Shown: positions 16,772 to 26,498, counted from the stretch's first letter. The stretch: DNA of 64,000 nucleotides from Peptococcaceae bacterium 1198_IL3148 (GCA_036763105.1 JBAIYS010000010.1:1-64000), one strand, 5' to 3'. Translations and numbers: made by a program. The notes: generated by a model not told the origin, from the letters alone.

Positions 16772-17821
16772 ATGGAAAACTTGTTTGTAGATATAGCCGG
16801 TTCGCTTAGGGCCACACTGGAAAATGTTGGACTGTCTTCTTTTTTGACTGATACTGCGATGGTATTAATTAAAGTAGTGGCTATATTGGTGTTTATTTTA
16901 CTAAATGCCATCTGGCTGATCTACATGGAACGAAAGGTCTGCGGCTATATCCAGTGCCGTCCTGGTCCGAATCGTGTTGGTCCGAAAGGTTTGTTTCAGA
17001 GCCTAGCAGATGCGCTGAAACTGTTTGGTAAAGAAATAATTACGCCAAGTGAAGTGGATAAAACACTGTATATCTTGGCACCCATCTTGATATTTGCACC
17101 GCCATTATTAATTTTTGCGGTGATCCCCTTTGGGGAGGGTATGGCGGCCATTGATATGAATATTGGAGTGTTTTACGCCCTGGCTGTGACTTCCCTTGCT
17201 ACCGTTATTTTTTGGATGGCCGGTTGGTCTTCTAACAACAAATACTCGCTTTTGGGTGGTATGCGGGTGGTTGCCCAGATGGTTAGTTATGAACTGCCCC
17301 TGGTGTTGTCCCTACTGGGTGTGGTGATGATCACCGGTACCTTAAATATGAGTGAAATTGTGCGCAGCCAACAGCATATTTGGTTTATTTTCACCCAACC
17401 GCTGGCATTTTTAATTTATTTTATTGCTGCCCTGTCTGAGAGTAACCGCGCCCCCTTTGACTTGATAGAAGGGGAGCAAGAAATTATTGCCGGTCCCTTT
17501 ACTGAGTATTCTGGTATGGCCTTTGCCATGTTCTACTTGACCGAATATGCCAATGTGCTACTGATTTCCTTTATGTGTGCCATCTTGTTTTTAGGGGGTT
17601 GGTTGGCACCCTTCGGTTGGACATTTATCCCCGGTTGGCTTTGGCTGTTTATCAAAGTTTACCTAATGATCTTTATCATTATGTGGATCCGCTGGACCTT
17701 TCCCCGTATCCGAGTTGACCAATTAATGGGCTTTGGTTGGAAAGTGCTGTTGCCGCTGTCCCTGGCCAACATCTTTGTTACCGGTTTGGGAATAAAGATC
17801 TTTGAAATGATGGGATGGTGA
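16772..17821 (+). CDS. nuoH: Complex I-type subunit H
   Basis: A 349-residue membrane subunit with about eight helices. It has the signatures ERKVCGYIQCRPGPNRVGPKG and the conserved loop ESNRAPFDLIEGEQE, which contributes to the quinone channel. GGGGGAATT precedes ATG 16772, which is preferred over an ATG six codons earlier. Confidence 0.96.
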   Translation: MENLFVDIAGSLRATLENVGLSSFLTDTAMVLIKVVAILVFILLNAIWLIYMERKVCGYIQCRPGPNRVGPKGLFQSLADALKLFGKEIITPSEVDKTLYILAPILIFAPPLLIFAVIPFGEGMAAIDMNIGVFYALAVTSLATVIFWMAGWSSNNKYSLLGGMRVVAQMVSYELPLVLSLLGVVMITGTLNMSEIVRSQQHIWFIFTQPLAFLIYFIAALSESNRAPFDLIEGEQEIIAGPFTEYSGMAFAMFYLTEYANVLLISFMCAILFLGGWLAPFGWTFIPGWLWLFIKVYLMIFIIMWIRWTFPRIRVDQLMGFGWKVLLPLSLANIFVTGLGIKIFEMMGW

Positions 17822-17825
17822 TAAA

Positions 17826-18332
17826 ATGTACGGTTCCGGTTTAATTAAAGGTTTATCAATTACTTTAAAAGAGTTTTTTACCAAAAAGGTAACTGTGGAG
17901 TATCCCGATGAAATCTACCCTTTGCCAGACCGTTTTCACGGTAGATTTACCTTTGATAAAGATGCTTGTATCAGTTGCGGTATGTGCGTACGGTCTTGCC
18001 CTAACAGGGTAATTACCTTGGAAACCGAAACAGTGGCCAAGAAAAAACGTATTTTAAAGTACGAAATGGATATTAAGTATTGTATGTTCTGTGGTATGTG
18101 TGTGGAAGCATGTCCTAAGGGTGCCCTGGGGTATGCAAAGGACTTTGAATTATGTCAGTATAAGTGGGGAAAATTGCCGATGGTATTTGTGGAGGAGCAA
18201 CCGTTACCTCCGGAAGAACGAGCTAGACTGGAAGAAGCGGCTAAAAAAGAAGCTGAAGCCAAAAAGGCTGCTTTGGAAGCTGCTAAGGCCAAGGCTGCTG
18301 CCGCCAAAGATTCCTCGGGCAAGGAGGGATAA
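17826..18332 (+). CDS. nuoI: Complex I-type subunit I with alanine/lysine-rich tail
   Basis: A 168-residue 2[4Fe-4S] subunit with motifs CISCGMCVRSC and CMFCGMCVEAC (clusters N6a and N6b). The C-terminal 40 residues are almost entirely Ala, Lys and Glu with a helical heptad look, an extension not needed for the cluster fold. In complexes without NuoEFG this subunit is the likely electron entry side, so the charged tail could dock a soluble donor such as ferredoxin; that is inference. Confidence 0.94.
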   Translation: MYGSGLIKGLSITLKEFFTKKVTVEYPDEIYPLPDRFHGRFTFDKDACISCGMCVRSCPNRVITLETETVAKKKRILKYEMDIKYCMFCGMCVEACPKGALGYAKDFELCQYKWGKLPMVFVEEQPLPPEERARLEEAAKKEAEAKKAALEAAKAKAAAAKDSSGKEG

Positions 18333-18333
18333 T

Positions 18334-18855
18334 ATGGAAAACTTAACGGCCATTGCTTTTTGGCTGCTGGCTTTAGTGGTACTGGGAACAGCGGTTATGG
18401 TGGTAATGTCTAAAAACATGGTGCACAGTGTGTTGTGGTTGACCGTTGTGTTTATTGGTCAGGCCGGCATATTTATTTTATTGGATGCTATGTTTTTGGC
18501 GGCCATTCAAATATTGGTTTATGCGGGTGCCGTCTGTATTATGGTGGTGTTCGGAGTTATGTTTACCCAAAGGGATGATATTAAAAAATCAAACCTGTTT
18601 AACAAACGATTATTGGCGGGCGGTTCAGTGGTAGGTCTGTTGCTGGTGACAGCATCAACCTTGGCCCTTAAAAGTAATGGCGTTGTTCCTTTGGCAAAGG
18701 GTTCAGTGCCAGAGGATACAGTGGCCAAAATTGGTGAGCTAATGCTATCTAAATATGTGGTGCCCTTTGAAGCGGTGGCGATACTGCTTTTAGTGGCACT
18801 GATTGGGGCAGTGTTCCTGTCCATGGAGGTGAAGACCGATGCTAACAACGATTAG
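18334..18855 (+). CDS. nuoJ: Complex I-type subunit J
   Basis: A 173-residue membrane subunit with five hydrophobic helices and the family segment QILVYAGAVCIMVVFGVMF. AAGGAGGG precedes the ATG, which follows the nuoI stop almost directly. It ends by overlapping nuoK by 17 bases. Confidence 0.95.
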   Translation: MENLTAIAFWLLALVVLGTAVMVVMSKNMVHSVLWLTVVFIGQAGIFILLDAMFLAAIQILVYAGAVCIMVVFGVMFTQRDDIKKSNLFNKRLLAGGSVVGLLLVTASTLALKSNGVVPLAKGSVPEDTVAKIGELMLSKYVVPFEAVAILLLVALIGAVFLSMEVKTDANND

Positions 18856-19156
18856 CCCGATGCACTTTGTATTGCTGTCCGGGGCTTTGTTTGCCATTGG
18901 TTTATTTGGAGCGATAACTAAGAAAAACGCCATTTCGGTGTTGATTTGTATTGAGCTAATGCTAAATGCAGCCAACATCAACTTGGTGGCATTCAATAAG
19001 TTTTTTACCCCCGAGCTGTTAACCGGGCAGATGTTTGCAATCTTTGTCATTGCCATTGCAGCGGCTGAGGTGGGATTGGGATTGGCGATTATCATCGCAA
19101 TTTTCCGCAACAAGCTGTCGGTGAACCTAGATGACTTTAACCTGATGAAGTGGTAG
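18839..19156 (+). CDS. nuoK: Complex I-type subunit K
   Basis: A 105-residue subunit of three helices with the two conserved membrane glutamates in ICIELMLNAANINLVAF and AAAEVGLGLAI. These Glu residues take part in proton translocation in related complexes. It overlaps nuoJ at its start. Confidence 0.96.
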   Translation: MLTTISPMHFVLLSGALFAIGLFGAITKKNAISVLICIELMLNAANINLVAFNKFFTPELLTGQMFAIFVIAIAAAEVGLGLAIIIAIFRNKLSVNLDDFNLMKW

Positions 19157-19183
19157 GAGTTCTATGAAGGTAGGTGTTTATAA

Positions 19184-21100
19184 ATGGTAGAGTTTGCAAT
19201 GCATCATACTTGGTTGGTACCTCTACTACCTGCCCTTGCCTTTTTAATCATTGTGTTTATTACTAGACCTTTGCAGCGATTGAGTTCAGCCGTAGCCATC
19301 GGTTTTATGCTCAGTTCATTTGTTATTGCCGCATCGGCTGCTTATGGGGTTTTTACTAATCCGCAATTTCAATATCAACCGCTGGTATACACAATGCGCT
19401 GGTTTGGCATGGAAGGGTTTAACGTTGATGTGGGAGTATTATTAGACCCGTCATCGGCGATGATGATTTTTATGGTGTCGCTAGTGGCGTCGCTAATTCA
19501 GATTTATTCCTTAGGATACATGAGGGGTGACCCTGGTTACTCAGTATTCTTTGCTTATTTGTCCCTATTTGCGGCATCGATGTTTGGTTTGGTGATCTCC
19601 AGCAGTTTACTGCAAATGTTTGTATTCTGGGAACTGGTGGGACTTTGCTCATATCTTTTAATTGGCTTCTATACCCACAGAGTGTCAGCCCGGGAGGCAG
19701 CTAAAAAGGCTTTTATCACCACCCGTATCGGGGATTTTGGTATGATGTTGGGGATGCTGTTATTGCAGATTATTTTTGGCACTTTAAATATTCATGAGTT
19801 GTCTGAAATAATTCCCAACTTTGAGAATTATACCACTGCCGGCATGATGACTTTAATTGCGGTACTGCTGTTCATCGGCCCCATTGGCAAATCAGGTCAA
19901 TTCCCGTTGCACGTTTGGTTGCCTGACGCTATGGAAGGACCGACACCGGTATCGGCATTAATTCACGCTGCCACCATGGTTGTGGCCGGTGTTTACTTGG
20001 TTGGTAGATCAATGTTCCTCTTTGTTGAGGTACAGTCTGCCATGCAATTAATCGCCGTTGTGGGTGCTTTTACCGCCCTATTTGCCGCCACCATTGCCAT
20101 TACCCAGCGGGAAATCAAACGCATTTTGGCGTACTCCACCGTTAGTCAGTTGGGTTACATGATGCTGGCGTTGGGTGTGGGTAGCTTGACGGCATCATTT
20201 TTCCATCTGTGGACCCACGCCTTTTTTAAAGCGCTAATGTTTCTCGGTGCTGGTTCGGTGTTGCATGCATTGCATGACCGGGCAGATGTTTGGAAAATGG
20301 GTGGCTTAATTAAGAAGATGCCCATCACCGGTTGGACCTTTGTTATTGGTGGCTTGGCCATTGCTGGTATTCCACCCTTTGCCGGTTTTTGGTCTAAGGA
20401 CGAAATTTTATTAACTACCTATTTAGAAGGTCATTATATTTTGTTTCTAATGGCAGCCTTTACAGCATTTTTGACCGCATTTTACATTTGGCGCATGATA
20501 TTCTTGGCCTTCTTTGGTGAAGAGAACCCAGAAAACCATCCCCATGAGTCGCCTTGGACAATGACTATGCCGTTAGTGGTGCTGGCCGTTATGGCCACCG
20601 TTGGCGGTTTAATTGGCACACCAATGGCCCCCCACTGGCAAGAATGGATTTTCTTTGGCCATCCACACCATGTGGAAACCAATATAGTGGTGATGGCAGT
20701 TTCTGTGGCACTGGCGGTGGCAGGTATTGGCTTAGCATATCAACTATACTATAAAGATCGCAATAAAGAGACCGTTAAAGCGATGGCAGTAAGGTACAAA
20801 CCAATATATACGCTGCTTTATCACAAATACTATATTGATGAAATTTACCTCTGGTTTAACCACAAGATTGTTGACGGCAGTGCCAAGTTAATTTACCTAT
20901 TTGATATTTATGTGGTGGATGGCATAGTCAATGGTTTAGCTGCCATTACCAGAGGTGTGCCCAGCGTTACACGGTATGCACAAACAGGTAAACTGCAGAC
21001 TTATGTGTTGGTATTTTTCTTGGCCGTGCTGGTAATTACTGTGCTGTTGGCCTTTAATGACCCTGCCGCAACCACACTGGTGCTGGGAGGTGTAAAATAG
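19184..21100 (+). CDS. nuoL: Complex I-type subunit L (antiporter-like)
   Basis: A 638-residue antiporter-like proton channel subunit with about sixteen helices. It shows FWELVGLCSYLLIGF, GKSGQFPLHVWLPDAMEGPTP and the SALIHAATMVVAGV motif with the conserved Lys/His/Glu. The long C-terminal region would include the lateral helix seen in NuoL. AAGGTAGGTG lies ahead of the ATG. Confidence 0.96.
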   Translation: MVEFAMHHTWLVPLLPALAFLIIVFITRPLQRLSSAVAIGFMLSSFVIAASAAYGVFTNPQFQYQPLVYTMRWFGMEGFNVDVGVLLDPSSAMMIFMVSLVASLIQIYSLGYMRGDPGYSVFFAYLSLFAASMFGLVISSSLLQMFVFWELVGLCSYLLIGFYTHRVSAREAAKKAFITTRIGDFGMMLGMLLLQIIFGTLNIHELSEIIPNFENYTTAGMMTLIAVLLFIGPIGKSGQFPLHVWLPDAMEGPTPVSALIHAATMVVAGVYLVGRSMFLFVEVQSAMQLIAVVGAFTALFAATIAITQREIKRILAYSTVSQLGYMMLALGVGSLTASFFHLWTHAFFKALMFLGAGSVLHALHDRADVWKMGGLIKKMPITGWTFVIGGLAIAGIPPFAGFWSKDEILLTTYLEGHYILFLMAAFTAFLTAFYIWRMIFLAFFGEENPENHPHESPWTMTMPLVVLAVMATVGGLIGTPMAPHWQEWIFFGHPHHVETNIVVMAVSVALAVAGIGLAYQLYYKDRNKETVKAMAVRYKPIYTLLYHKYYIDEIYLWFNHKIVDGSAKLIYLFDIYVVDGIVNGLAAITRGVPSVTRYAQTGKLQTYVLVFFLAVLVITVLLAFNDPAATTLVLGGVK

Positions 21101-22621
21101 ATGAATTTTCCATTGCTTACGGCCTGCCTGTTGGCGCCACTGTTGGCAGCTTTAATCATCATATTTTTGCCTAAGGAAGAAAGCAAGTTACACAAATCGG
21201 TGGCTGCAATTGGTACCTTTATCTCGCTAGCCATTAGCTTGTATGTTTATTTTGCCTATGATATGGCCCAAGGCGGAGTACAGTTTGTGCATCGTATAGA
21301 CTGGATTAAAGATTTAGGCGTAACTTTTTACATGGGTGTGGACGGTTTATCGCTACCCATGCTGTTGTTAACCAACTTGATTGGTTTTACCGCCATCTTT
21401 GCCTCTTGGAACATTAATGATCGCACTAAAGAATTCTTTGTGCTGTTGTTGGTGTTGATAGCGGGGGTTATGGGCACCTTTATCACCCAGGACCTGTTCA
21501 TTTTCCTGTTGTTCTATGAAGTGGTGGTAATCCCCATTTACATTATGGTAATAATTTGGGGTAGTTCTAAACGGGTAACCAAAGAGTATGCCGGTATGAA
21601 ACTGACCATTTACCTACTGATTGGGTCGGCATTTTTATTGACAGCGGTAATTGCTACCTTTACTAAGGCATTAGAACTAACCGGTACACCGGATATGAGC
21701 TTTGAGGCCTTAGCCCAAGTGGCATTCCCCGAACAGTTTCAAATTTGGATGTTCTTGTTAATGCTAATTGGCTTTGGTTCACTGCTATCAATGTTTCCGT
21801 TCCACAGTTGGTCTCCTGACGGTTATGCCGGGGCGCCAACGGCAGTGTCAATGATCCACGCCGGCGTATTGAAAAAGATTGGTGGTTACGGTTTAATCAG
21901 ATTTGCCATTTACGTCATGCCTGCCGGCGCTGCTTACTGGTCACCATTGATTGCGGTGCTGGGTGTAGCCGGTGTTGCTTACGCCGCCATGGGTGCTTTG
22001 GCGCAAAAGGACTTAAAATATGTTGTTGGTTATTCATCGGTGAGCCATATGGGTTATGTGCTATTGGGTGTTGCTGCCCTAAGCGTCACTGGGGTAAACG
22101 GTGCGGTGGCTAACATGTTTGCCCACGGTGTCATGGCCGCTCTATTCTTCGCAATGATTGGCTTTATTTACGAAAAAACCCATACCCGTCATATTCCGGA
22201 TTTGGGTGGTTTGGCCCGTCAAGTGCCTAAATTAGCTGCCGGTTTTATGCTAGCAGCCATGGCCTCGCTGGGTCTGCCAGGTTTAGTAAGCTTTATACCT
22301 GAGTTTACCATCTTTATTGGTTCCTTTGAACGTTTTGGTTTATTGGCAGTGGTGGCCATTGCCGGTATTATTATAACAGCACTGTATGTACTGCGGGCCG
22401 GTGCCAACACTTTGTTTGGCCCACCCCGTGAAGAGTATAATCACTTAAAGGATCTTAAAGGTCCAGAAATGGTGCCGTTGTTGGTATTGGGAGCAGTATT
22501 AGTAATTGGTGGTTTCATGCCATCACTGTTGTTTGATGTTGTTAACAGTGGTGTGACACCGATTCTGGCTCACATCAACGAATACCTACCCACTGCTGTA
22601 CAGATTGGGGGGATAAACTAA
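21101..22621 (+). CDS. nuoM: Complex I-type subunit M (antiporter-like)
   Basis: A 506-residue antiporter-like subunit with MGVDGLSLPMLLLT, the glutamate motif in LLFYEVVVIPIYIMV, and FPFHSWSPDGYAGAPTAVSMIHAGVLKK. It starts immediately after the nuoL stop and shares its last base with the nuoN start. Confidence 0.96.
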   Translation: MNFPLLTACLLAPLLAALIIIFLPKEESKLHKSVAAIGTFISLAISLYVYFAYDMAQGGVQFVHRIDWIKDLGVTFYMGVDGLSLPMLLLTNLIGFTAIFASWNINDRTKEFFVLLLVLIAGVMGTFITQDLFIFLLFYEVVVIPIYIMVIIWGSSKRVTKEYAGMKLTIYLLIGSAFLLTAVIATFTKALELTGTPDMSFEALAQVAFPEQFQIWMFLLMLIGFGSLLSMFPFHSWSPDGYAGAPTAVSMIHAGVLKKIGGYGLIRFAIYVMPAGAAYWSPLIAVLGVAGVAYAAMGALAQKDLKYVVGYSSVSHMGYVLLGVAALSVTGVNGAVANMFAHGVMAALFFAMIGFIYEKTHTRHIPDLGGLARQVPKLAAGFMLAAMASLGLPGLVSFIPEFTIFIGSFERFGLLAVVAIAGIIITALYVLRAGANTLFGPPREEYNHLKDLKGPEMVPLLVLGAVLVIGGFMPSLLFDVVNSGVTPILAHINEYLPTAVQIGGIN

Positions 22622-24048
22622 TGCCGTTTGATGTAAGCTTATTAACGATAGAAATAACACTGTCAGTGTTGGGATTAACCATCTTGGTGCTAGGTTTAAT
22701 TGTTCCTCCTAATGCCAAGCGGGGTTTGGGAGCCATTACCACCATCGGGCTGTTGGGCACACTGGCTGTTGCGGTGGCGCTATGGGATATGCAAGGTTCA
22801 TTGTTTGATGGCATGTTTATAGTGGATCAATATGCCACATTCTTTAAAATAATCTGTTTGACCGGTGCTCTATTGGTTACCATGGGTTGCACTAAATATG
22901 TAGAAAATATGGGCGCCAACGGTGAGTATTACTCAATTTTAGTATTTTCGATATTGGGTATGTGTGTGATGGCATCGGCGGGGGACTTCCTTACCCTTTA
23001 CGTTGGCTTAGAATTAATGACCTTAGCTTTCATTGTATTGGTGGCTTTGAACAAACGGGATGCCAAATCTGCTGAGGCGGGAATAAAGTATATCATCCTG
23101 GCGGCAATTTCAGCAGCGGCGTTGTTGTATGGTTTATCGCTGGTTTACGGTTTAACTGGCACCATCATGATTGCTGAGATAGCACAACTTGTGGTGGCCG
23201 GTTCCCTTAGCCCATTGTTGATTTTTGGTTTGGTACTGCTAATAGCAGGGTTAGGTTTTAAGGTATCAGCGGTACCGTTCCATATGTGGTCACCGGATGT
23301 TTACGAAGGTGCACCCACACCGGTGACGGCTTTCTTGGCGGTGGGTTCTAAGGCGGCTTCCTTTGCCATCGTGATTAGACTGTTTGTTGCTGGATTTATT
23401 GGCACCGCTGGCACTTGGGTTATGGCCATAGCTATTTTGGCTGCCATCACTATGGTTGTTGGTAACCTGTTGGCGATTCCACAAACCAATATTAAAAGAA
23501 TGTTGGCTTATTCCAGTATCTCTCAGGCGGGCTATATGTTAGTGGGCTTAGTGGCATTAACCGAAGCCGGGGTAAAAGGGATTATGTTTTACGCCTTTCT
23601 ATATGTATTTGCCACGTTAGGTGCCTTTGTGGTGGTGGCCACTGTATATAACAAAGTTAAAAGCGATGAAATCGCCGATTATGCCGGCTTAGCCCGACGG
23701 GCACCGCTATTGGCTGCAGTGCTGACCATTAGCATGCTTTCCATGGCTGGAATTCCACCACTGGCTGGTTTTGTAGGTAAGTTTTATTTATTTACCACCA
23801 TTGTTGGTGATTATTTTTGGCTGGCATTACTGGGTTTAATTATATCGATGATTTCAGTTTACTACTATCTGCGGGTGTGCTTGGTAATGTACCGGGATGA
23901 ACCAAAGGATAACGCTCCGATAGAATATAGCGGCAGTGTAACGGTGGTATTGCTGGCAACGCTAGTAACCACTATAGTCCTGGGTGTTTACCCAGGCCCC
24001 ATTTCCGAAGTGGTAAACACTGCAGCAGCTTCATTCTTTATACACTAG
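22621..24048 (+). CDS. nuoN: Complex I-type subunit N (antiporter-like)
   Basis: A 475-residue antiporter-like subunit with LYVGLELMTLAFIVLVAL, PFHMWSPDVYEGAPTPVTAFLA and SISQAGYMLVGL. It is the last gene of the operon and is followed by a terminator. No nuoE, nuoF or nuoG is present anywhere in the window, so the NADH-oxidising module is missing from this operon. Confidence 0.96.
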   Translation: MPFDVSLLTIEITLSVLGLTILVLGLIVPPNAKRGLGAITTIGLLGTLAVAVALWDMQGSLFDGMFIVDQYATFFKIICLTGALLVTMGCTKYVENMGANGEYYSILVFSILGMCVMASAGDFLTLYVGLELMTLAFIVLVALNKRDAKSAEAGIKYIILAAISAAALLYGLSLVYGLTGTIMIAEIAQLVVAGSLSPLLIFGLVLLIAGLGFKVSAVPFHMWSPDVYEGAPTPVTAFLAVGSKAASFAIVIRLFVAGFIGTAGTWVMAIAILAAITMVVGNLLAIPQTNIKRMLAYSSISQAGYMLVGLVALTEAGVKGIMFYAFLYVFATLGAFVVVATVYNKVKSDEIADYAGLARRAPLLAAVLTISMLSMAGIPPLAGFVGKFYLFTTIVGDYFWLALLGLIISMISVYYYLRVCLVMYRDEPKDNAPIEYSGSVTVVLLATLVTTIVLGVYPGPISEVVNTAAASFFIH

Positions 24049-24054
24049 AAAATG

Positions 24055-24089
24055 AAAAACAAGGTGCTGATTTAGCACCTTGTTTTTGT
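24055..24089 (+). terminator. Terminator of the nuo operon
   Basis: AAAAACAAGGTGCT and AGCACCTTGTTTTT form a strong stem with a T run, seven bases after nuoN. Confidence 0.92.
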
Positions 24090-24167
24090 TTGAGTAACGT
24101 TATAAGTGTTTTATATAGATACTTTTAAATTATGAATTACACTCATGACTGCATGCAAATGCTTTTT

Positions 24168-24192
24168 GTAGGGGTTCGATTTATCGATCCCG
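24168..24192. repeat. Short interspersed palindromic repeat, copy 2
   Basis: GTAGGGGTTCGATTTATCG followed by ATCCCG, closely similar to the unit at 108-130. The arms GGGTTCGAT and ATCGATCCC pair in an imperfect hairpin. It sits in the 230-base gap between nuoN and the AOR gene, which holds no gene. Confidence 0.5.
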
Positions 24193-24277
24193 TAAAACGT
24201 AACATTTGCGCATGGTGGCAAAGTTGCACTCTAAAGACAAAGGTTGCTATGGTGGGCGCGATAACTGTTGTTTAAAG

Positions 24278-25999
24278 TTAAAACGCAAATACCTCCTGTA
24301 GTTCTTCTGAAGTGAAATCCCAAGTGGTGTTGTGAGGTGGGATTTCCTCGGTAAAGAATTCAGGTAGTTGATCATCCTTTTCAGTGATGCCAGCTTTTCT
24401 ATTAAATTCCCGCTCAATTTTGAGGATACTTTTACCCATTTCAGTTAGGTCGTCCTCGGTTAAACTAAGATCACACTGAGCATTAACTAAATCTGCAATT
24501 GCATCATTGGCTTCGGGCTTATCCAGCGTGCTGAAGGCGACAAATAGGCAAAAACCTAAACTGTCCAGATTTACCGTGGCAATTTGTAGCGCTCTGGAAA
24601 GTTCTATATTGCCATCCTTGGCCAGTGGGCTAATATGTCCGCCCACTTTTAAAATATTACTGGCCACAGCGTAACCGGCGGTATGATCTGCACCCATTGG
24701 AGTGGTGGCATAAGTAACGCCAACACCTTTTACCGCCCGCGGGTCGTAGGCAGGGATTGCCTGTTTTTTAACCACTGCTACCCGAGTAACTCCATAGGCC
24801 TGGCCGGTAAAGGCGGCACCATTGCCAATTATTCTTCCCACTGGAGTACCATTTTTAATTTCTTCCAACAGCCGAAGCATTCCCTGTCCATCGCCAAAGG
24901 GAATGACACCTGCTTCCATGGCTGTGGAGATAGCCACTGCCGTTTCTATGGTATCTATACCAATATCATCACAAATGCGATCAGCTTGGGCGATAATATC
25001 TAAGTCGTCAACAAGGCAAACGGCACCAAAACCCCAAATGGTTTCGTATTCAAAGCCAGCAGTGATAAAATTACCATCTTTATCATTATAAACCTGTGAA
25101 CAACTGATAACACAACCAGCATGACAATTATGGGTGGGTTTACCCTTACGGTTTACAATGGTGTCATACATCGATTCGCCGCTAATTTTAGTGGCACCCT
25201 CAAAACGGCCCATGCGGAAATTTTTAGTGGGTAAACCACCGGCTTCGTTTAAAATATTAACTAAGATGTTGGTGCCATAGGTCGGTAACCCTTGACCAGT
25301 TACTGGGTGTTCCTTTAGGGCTTTGACTAAGGCTTTAGCAGAGGCTTTAAACTTGTCTGGATGGGCAATGCTTACTCCAGCGGCCCCGCTATCATCAACA
25401 GTGATGTATTTTATTTTTTTGGAGGCCATCACTGCACCCATGCCACCGCGACCGTGACTGCGAATGTTGCCGTGATAATCCTTTACAGAAATATTGGCGG
25501 AGCACATTCTATATTCACCGGCTTGGCCAATCGCCATGACGCCGATTTTATTGCCGTGTCTTTGAGAAAGTTTGTCAATCACTTCGTAGTTGCCAAGACC
25601 AATAAACTCTGTTTCCTCTTGAATTTTAATACCATTATTATCTATATGTAGATTGTAATATTTGTCTTCTTTAGGTAGCCCTTCAATAATCACAGCCTTA
25701 ATGCCCAATTTGCCAAATTTTTGGGCACATGAACCGCCGGCATTACTTTCTTTAATGCCACCGGTCAGCGGACTTTTGGCGCCAACAGACATGCGACCGG
25801 AGTTTGGGGCATTAGTTCCAGATAAAAGGCCTGGGGCAATCACTAATTTATTTTTTGCCCCCAACGCGTGACAACCTGGGTCCACTTCTTTGGCCACAAT
25901 GGTAGAAATTAAAGCTCTACCACCTAAATGTTGCCACTCCTTTGGCACATCTTCACGTTTTACACTGAGATTCGTCATATTTACCCGGTATATTTTCAT
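24278..25999 (-). CDS. aor: Aldehyde:ferredoxin oxidoreductase (tungstopterin enzyme)
   Basis: A 573-residue AOR-family enzyme that interconverts aldehydes and carboxylic acids with ferredoxin, using a bis-pterin tungsten centre and a [4Fe-4S] cluster. Visible are the N-terminal pterin-binding region (LGGRALISTIVAKEVDPG, then PNSGRMSVGAKSPLTGG), the cluster ligands CHAGCVISC and the fourth Cys in DSLGFC. It is slightly shorter than Pyrococcus AOR. An Fnr-like box (26082-26093) lies upstream. Its W requirement links it to the TupA gene and riboswitch at the window start. Confidence 0.93.
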   Translation of the reverse strand: MKIYRVNMTNLSVKREDVPKEWQHLGGRALISTIVAKEVDPGCHALGAKNKLVIAPGLLSGTNAPNSGRMSVGAKSPLTGGIKESNAGGSCAQKFGKLGIKAVIIEGLPKEDKYYNLHIDNNGIKIQEETEFIGLGNYEVIDKLSQRHGNKIGVMAIGQAGEYRMCSANISVKDYHGNIRSHGRGGMGAVMASKKIKYITVDDSGAAGVSIAHPDKFKASAKALVKALKEHPVTGQGLPTYGTNILVNILNEAGGLPTKNFRMGRFEGATKISGESMYDTIVNRKGKPTHNCHAGCVISCSQVYNDKDGNFITAGFEYETIWGFGAVCLVDDLDIIAQADRICDDIGIDTIETAVAISTAMEAGVIPFGDGQGMLRLLEEIKNGTPVGRIIGNGAAFTGQAYGVTRVAVVKKQAIPAYDPRAVKGVGVTYATTPMGADHTAGYAVASNILKVGGHISPLAKDGNIELSRALQIATVNLDSLGFCLFVAFSTLDKPEANDAIADLVNAQCDLSLTEDDLTEMGKSILKIEREFNRKAGITEKDDQLPEFFTEEIPPHNTTWDFTSEELQEVFAF

Positions 26000-26081
26000 T
26001 TAACGCAATCCCCTTTGTTTCTAATTAAAGGTATTATTGCCAATGTAAAAAAAAATATGTTAAACACAGCGTTTATTATTG

Positions 26082-26122
26082 TGATCTAATTCATGTTTTA
26101 TTAGTGTTATTTACGATATGCT
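26082..26122 (+). promoter_or_regulatory. Fnr-like box between AOR and the TIGR04076 gene
   Basis: TGATCTAATTCA (26082-26093) differs from TGAT-N4-ATCA by one base. On the plus strand TATGCT at 26117-26122 is centred exactly 32 bases away, giving a class II-like promoter for the gene at 26164. On the minus strand a TATTTT-like hexamer lies 33 bases away toward the AOR gene. Either or both genes could be controlled. Confidence 0.55.
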
Positions 26123-26163
26123 ATTATTGAGTTGAATTTATTAAAAAGGAGAGATTAGCCACC

Positions 26164-26433
26164 ATGGGTAAACGGCCGAAAATAAGAATTACTGTGATTA
26201 ATAAAATTGGTCCAGGGGTTTGTCATCGTGGTCATAAAATTGGAGATACGTTTGATTTTGATAGCGAAAGGGGAAAAATATGTCCAATGGCCATGCATGT
26301 ATTATTTCCCGTTGTGGATATTTTAAGGTATGGTGGCAGTTTTCCTTGGGAAGAAGATGAGAATACCGGGGTGTTTTGCTGTCCCGATGTTAAAGTGATT
26401 AACGTTTTCAAAGTGGAGAAAATCACTGAGTAG
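26164..26433 (+). CDS. TIGR04076 family protein
   Basis: An 89-residue cytoplasmic protein with the family's features: KIGPGVCHRGHKIGDTFDF, then CPMAMHVLFPVVDILRYGG and CCPD. The four Cys and several His suggest metal or Fe-S binding. The function of the family is unknown; it is common in anaerobes. AAGGAGAG lies ten bases before the ATG. It is divergent from AOR across an Fnr-like box and convergent with the hemerythrin-like gene. Confidence 0.78.
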   Translation: MGKRPKIRITVINKIGPGVCHRGHKIGDTFDFDSERGKICPMAMHVLFPVVDILRYGGSFPWEEDENTGVFCCPDVKVINVFKVEKITE

Positions 26434-26459
26434 TATTCTAAAAAAATACTTAAAGTGAA

Positions 26460-26498
26460 CCTGTACCCATTAATTTAATAATGGGTACAGGTCTTTGT
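26460..26498 (+). terminator. Terminator of the TIGR04076 gene
   Basis: CCTGTACCCATTA and TAATGGGTACAGG form a 13-pair stem followed by TCTTTGTCTT. It overlaps the last codons of the convergent hemerythrin-like gene, so the T run is broken; it may work mainly as a shared 3' end. Confidence 0.65.
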
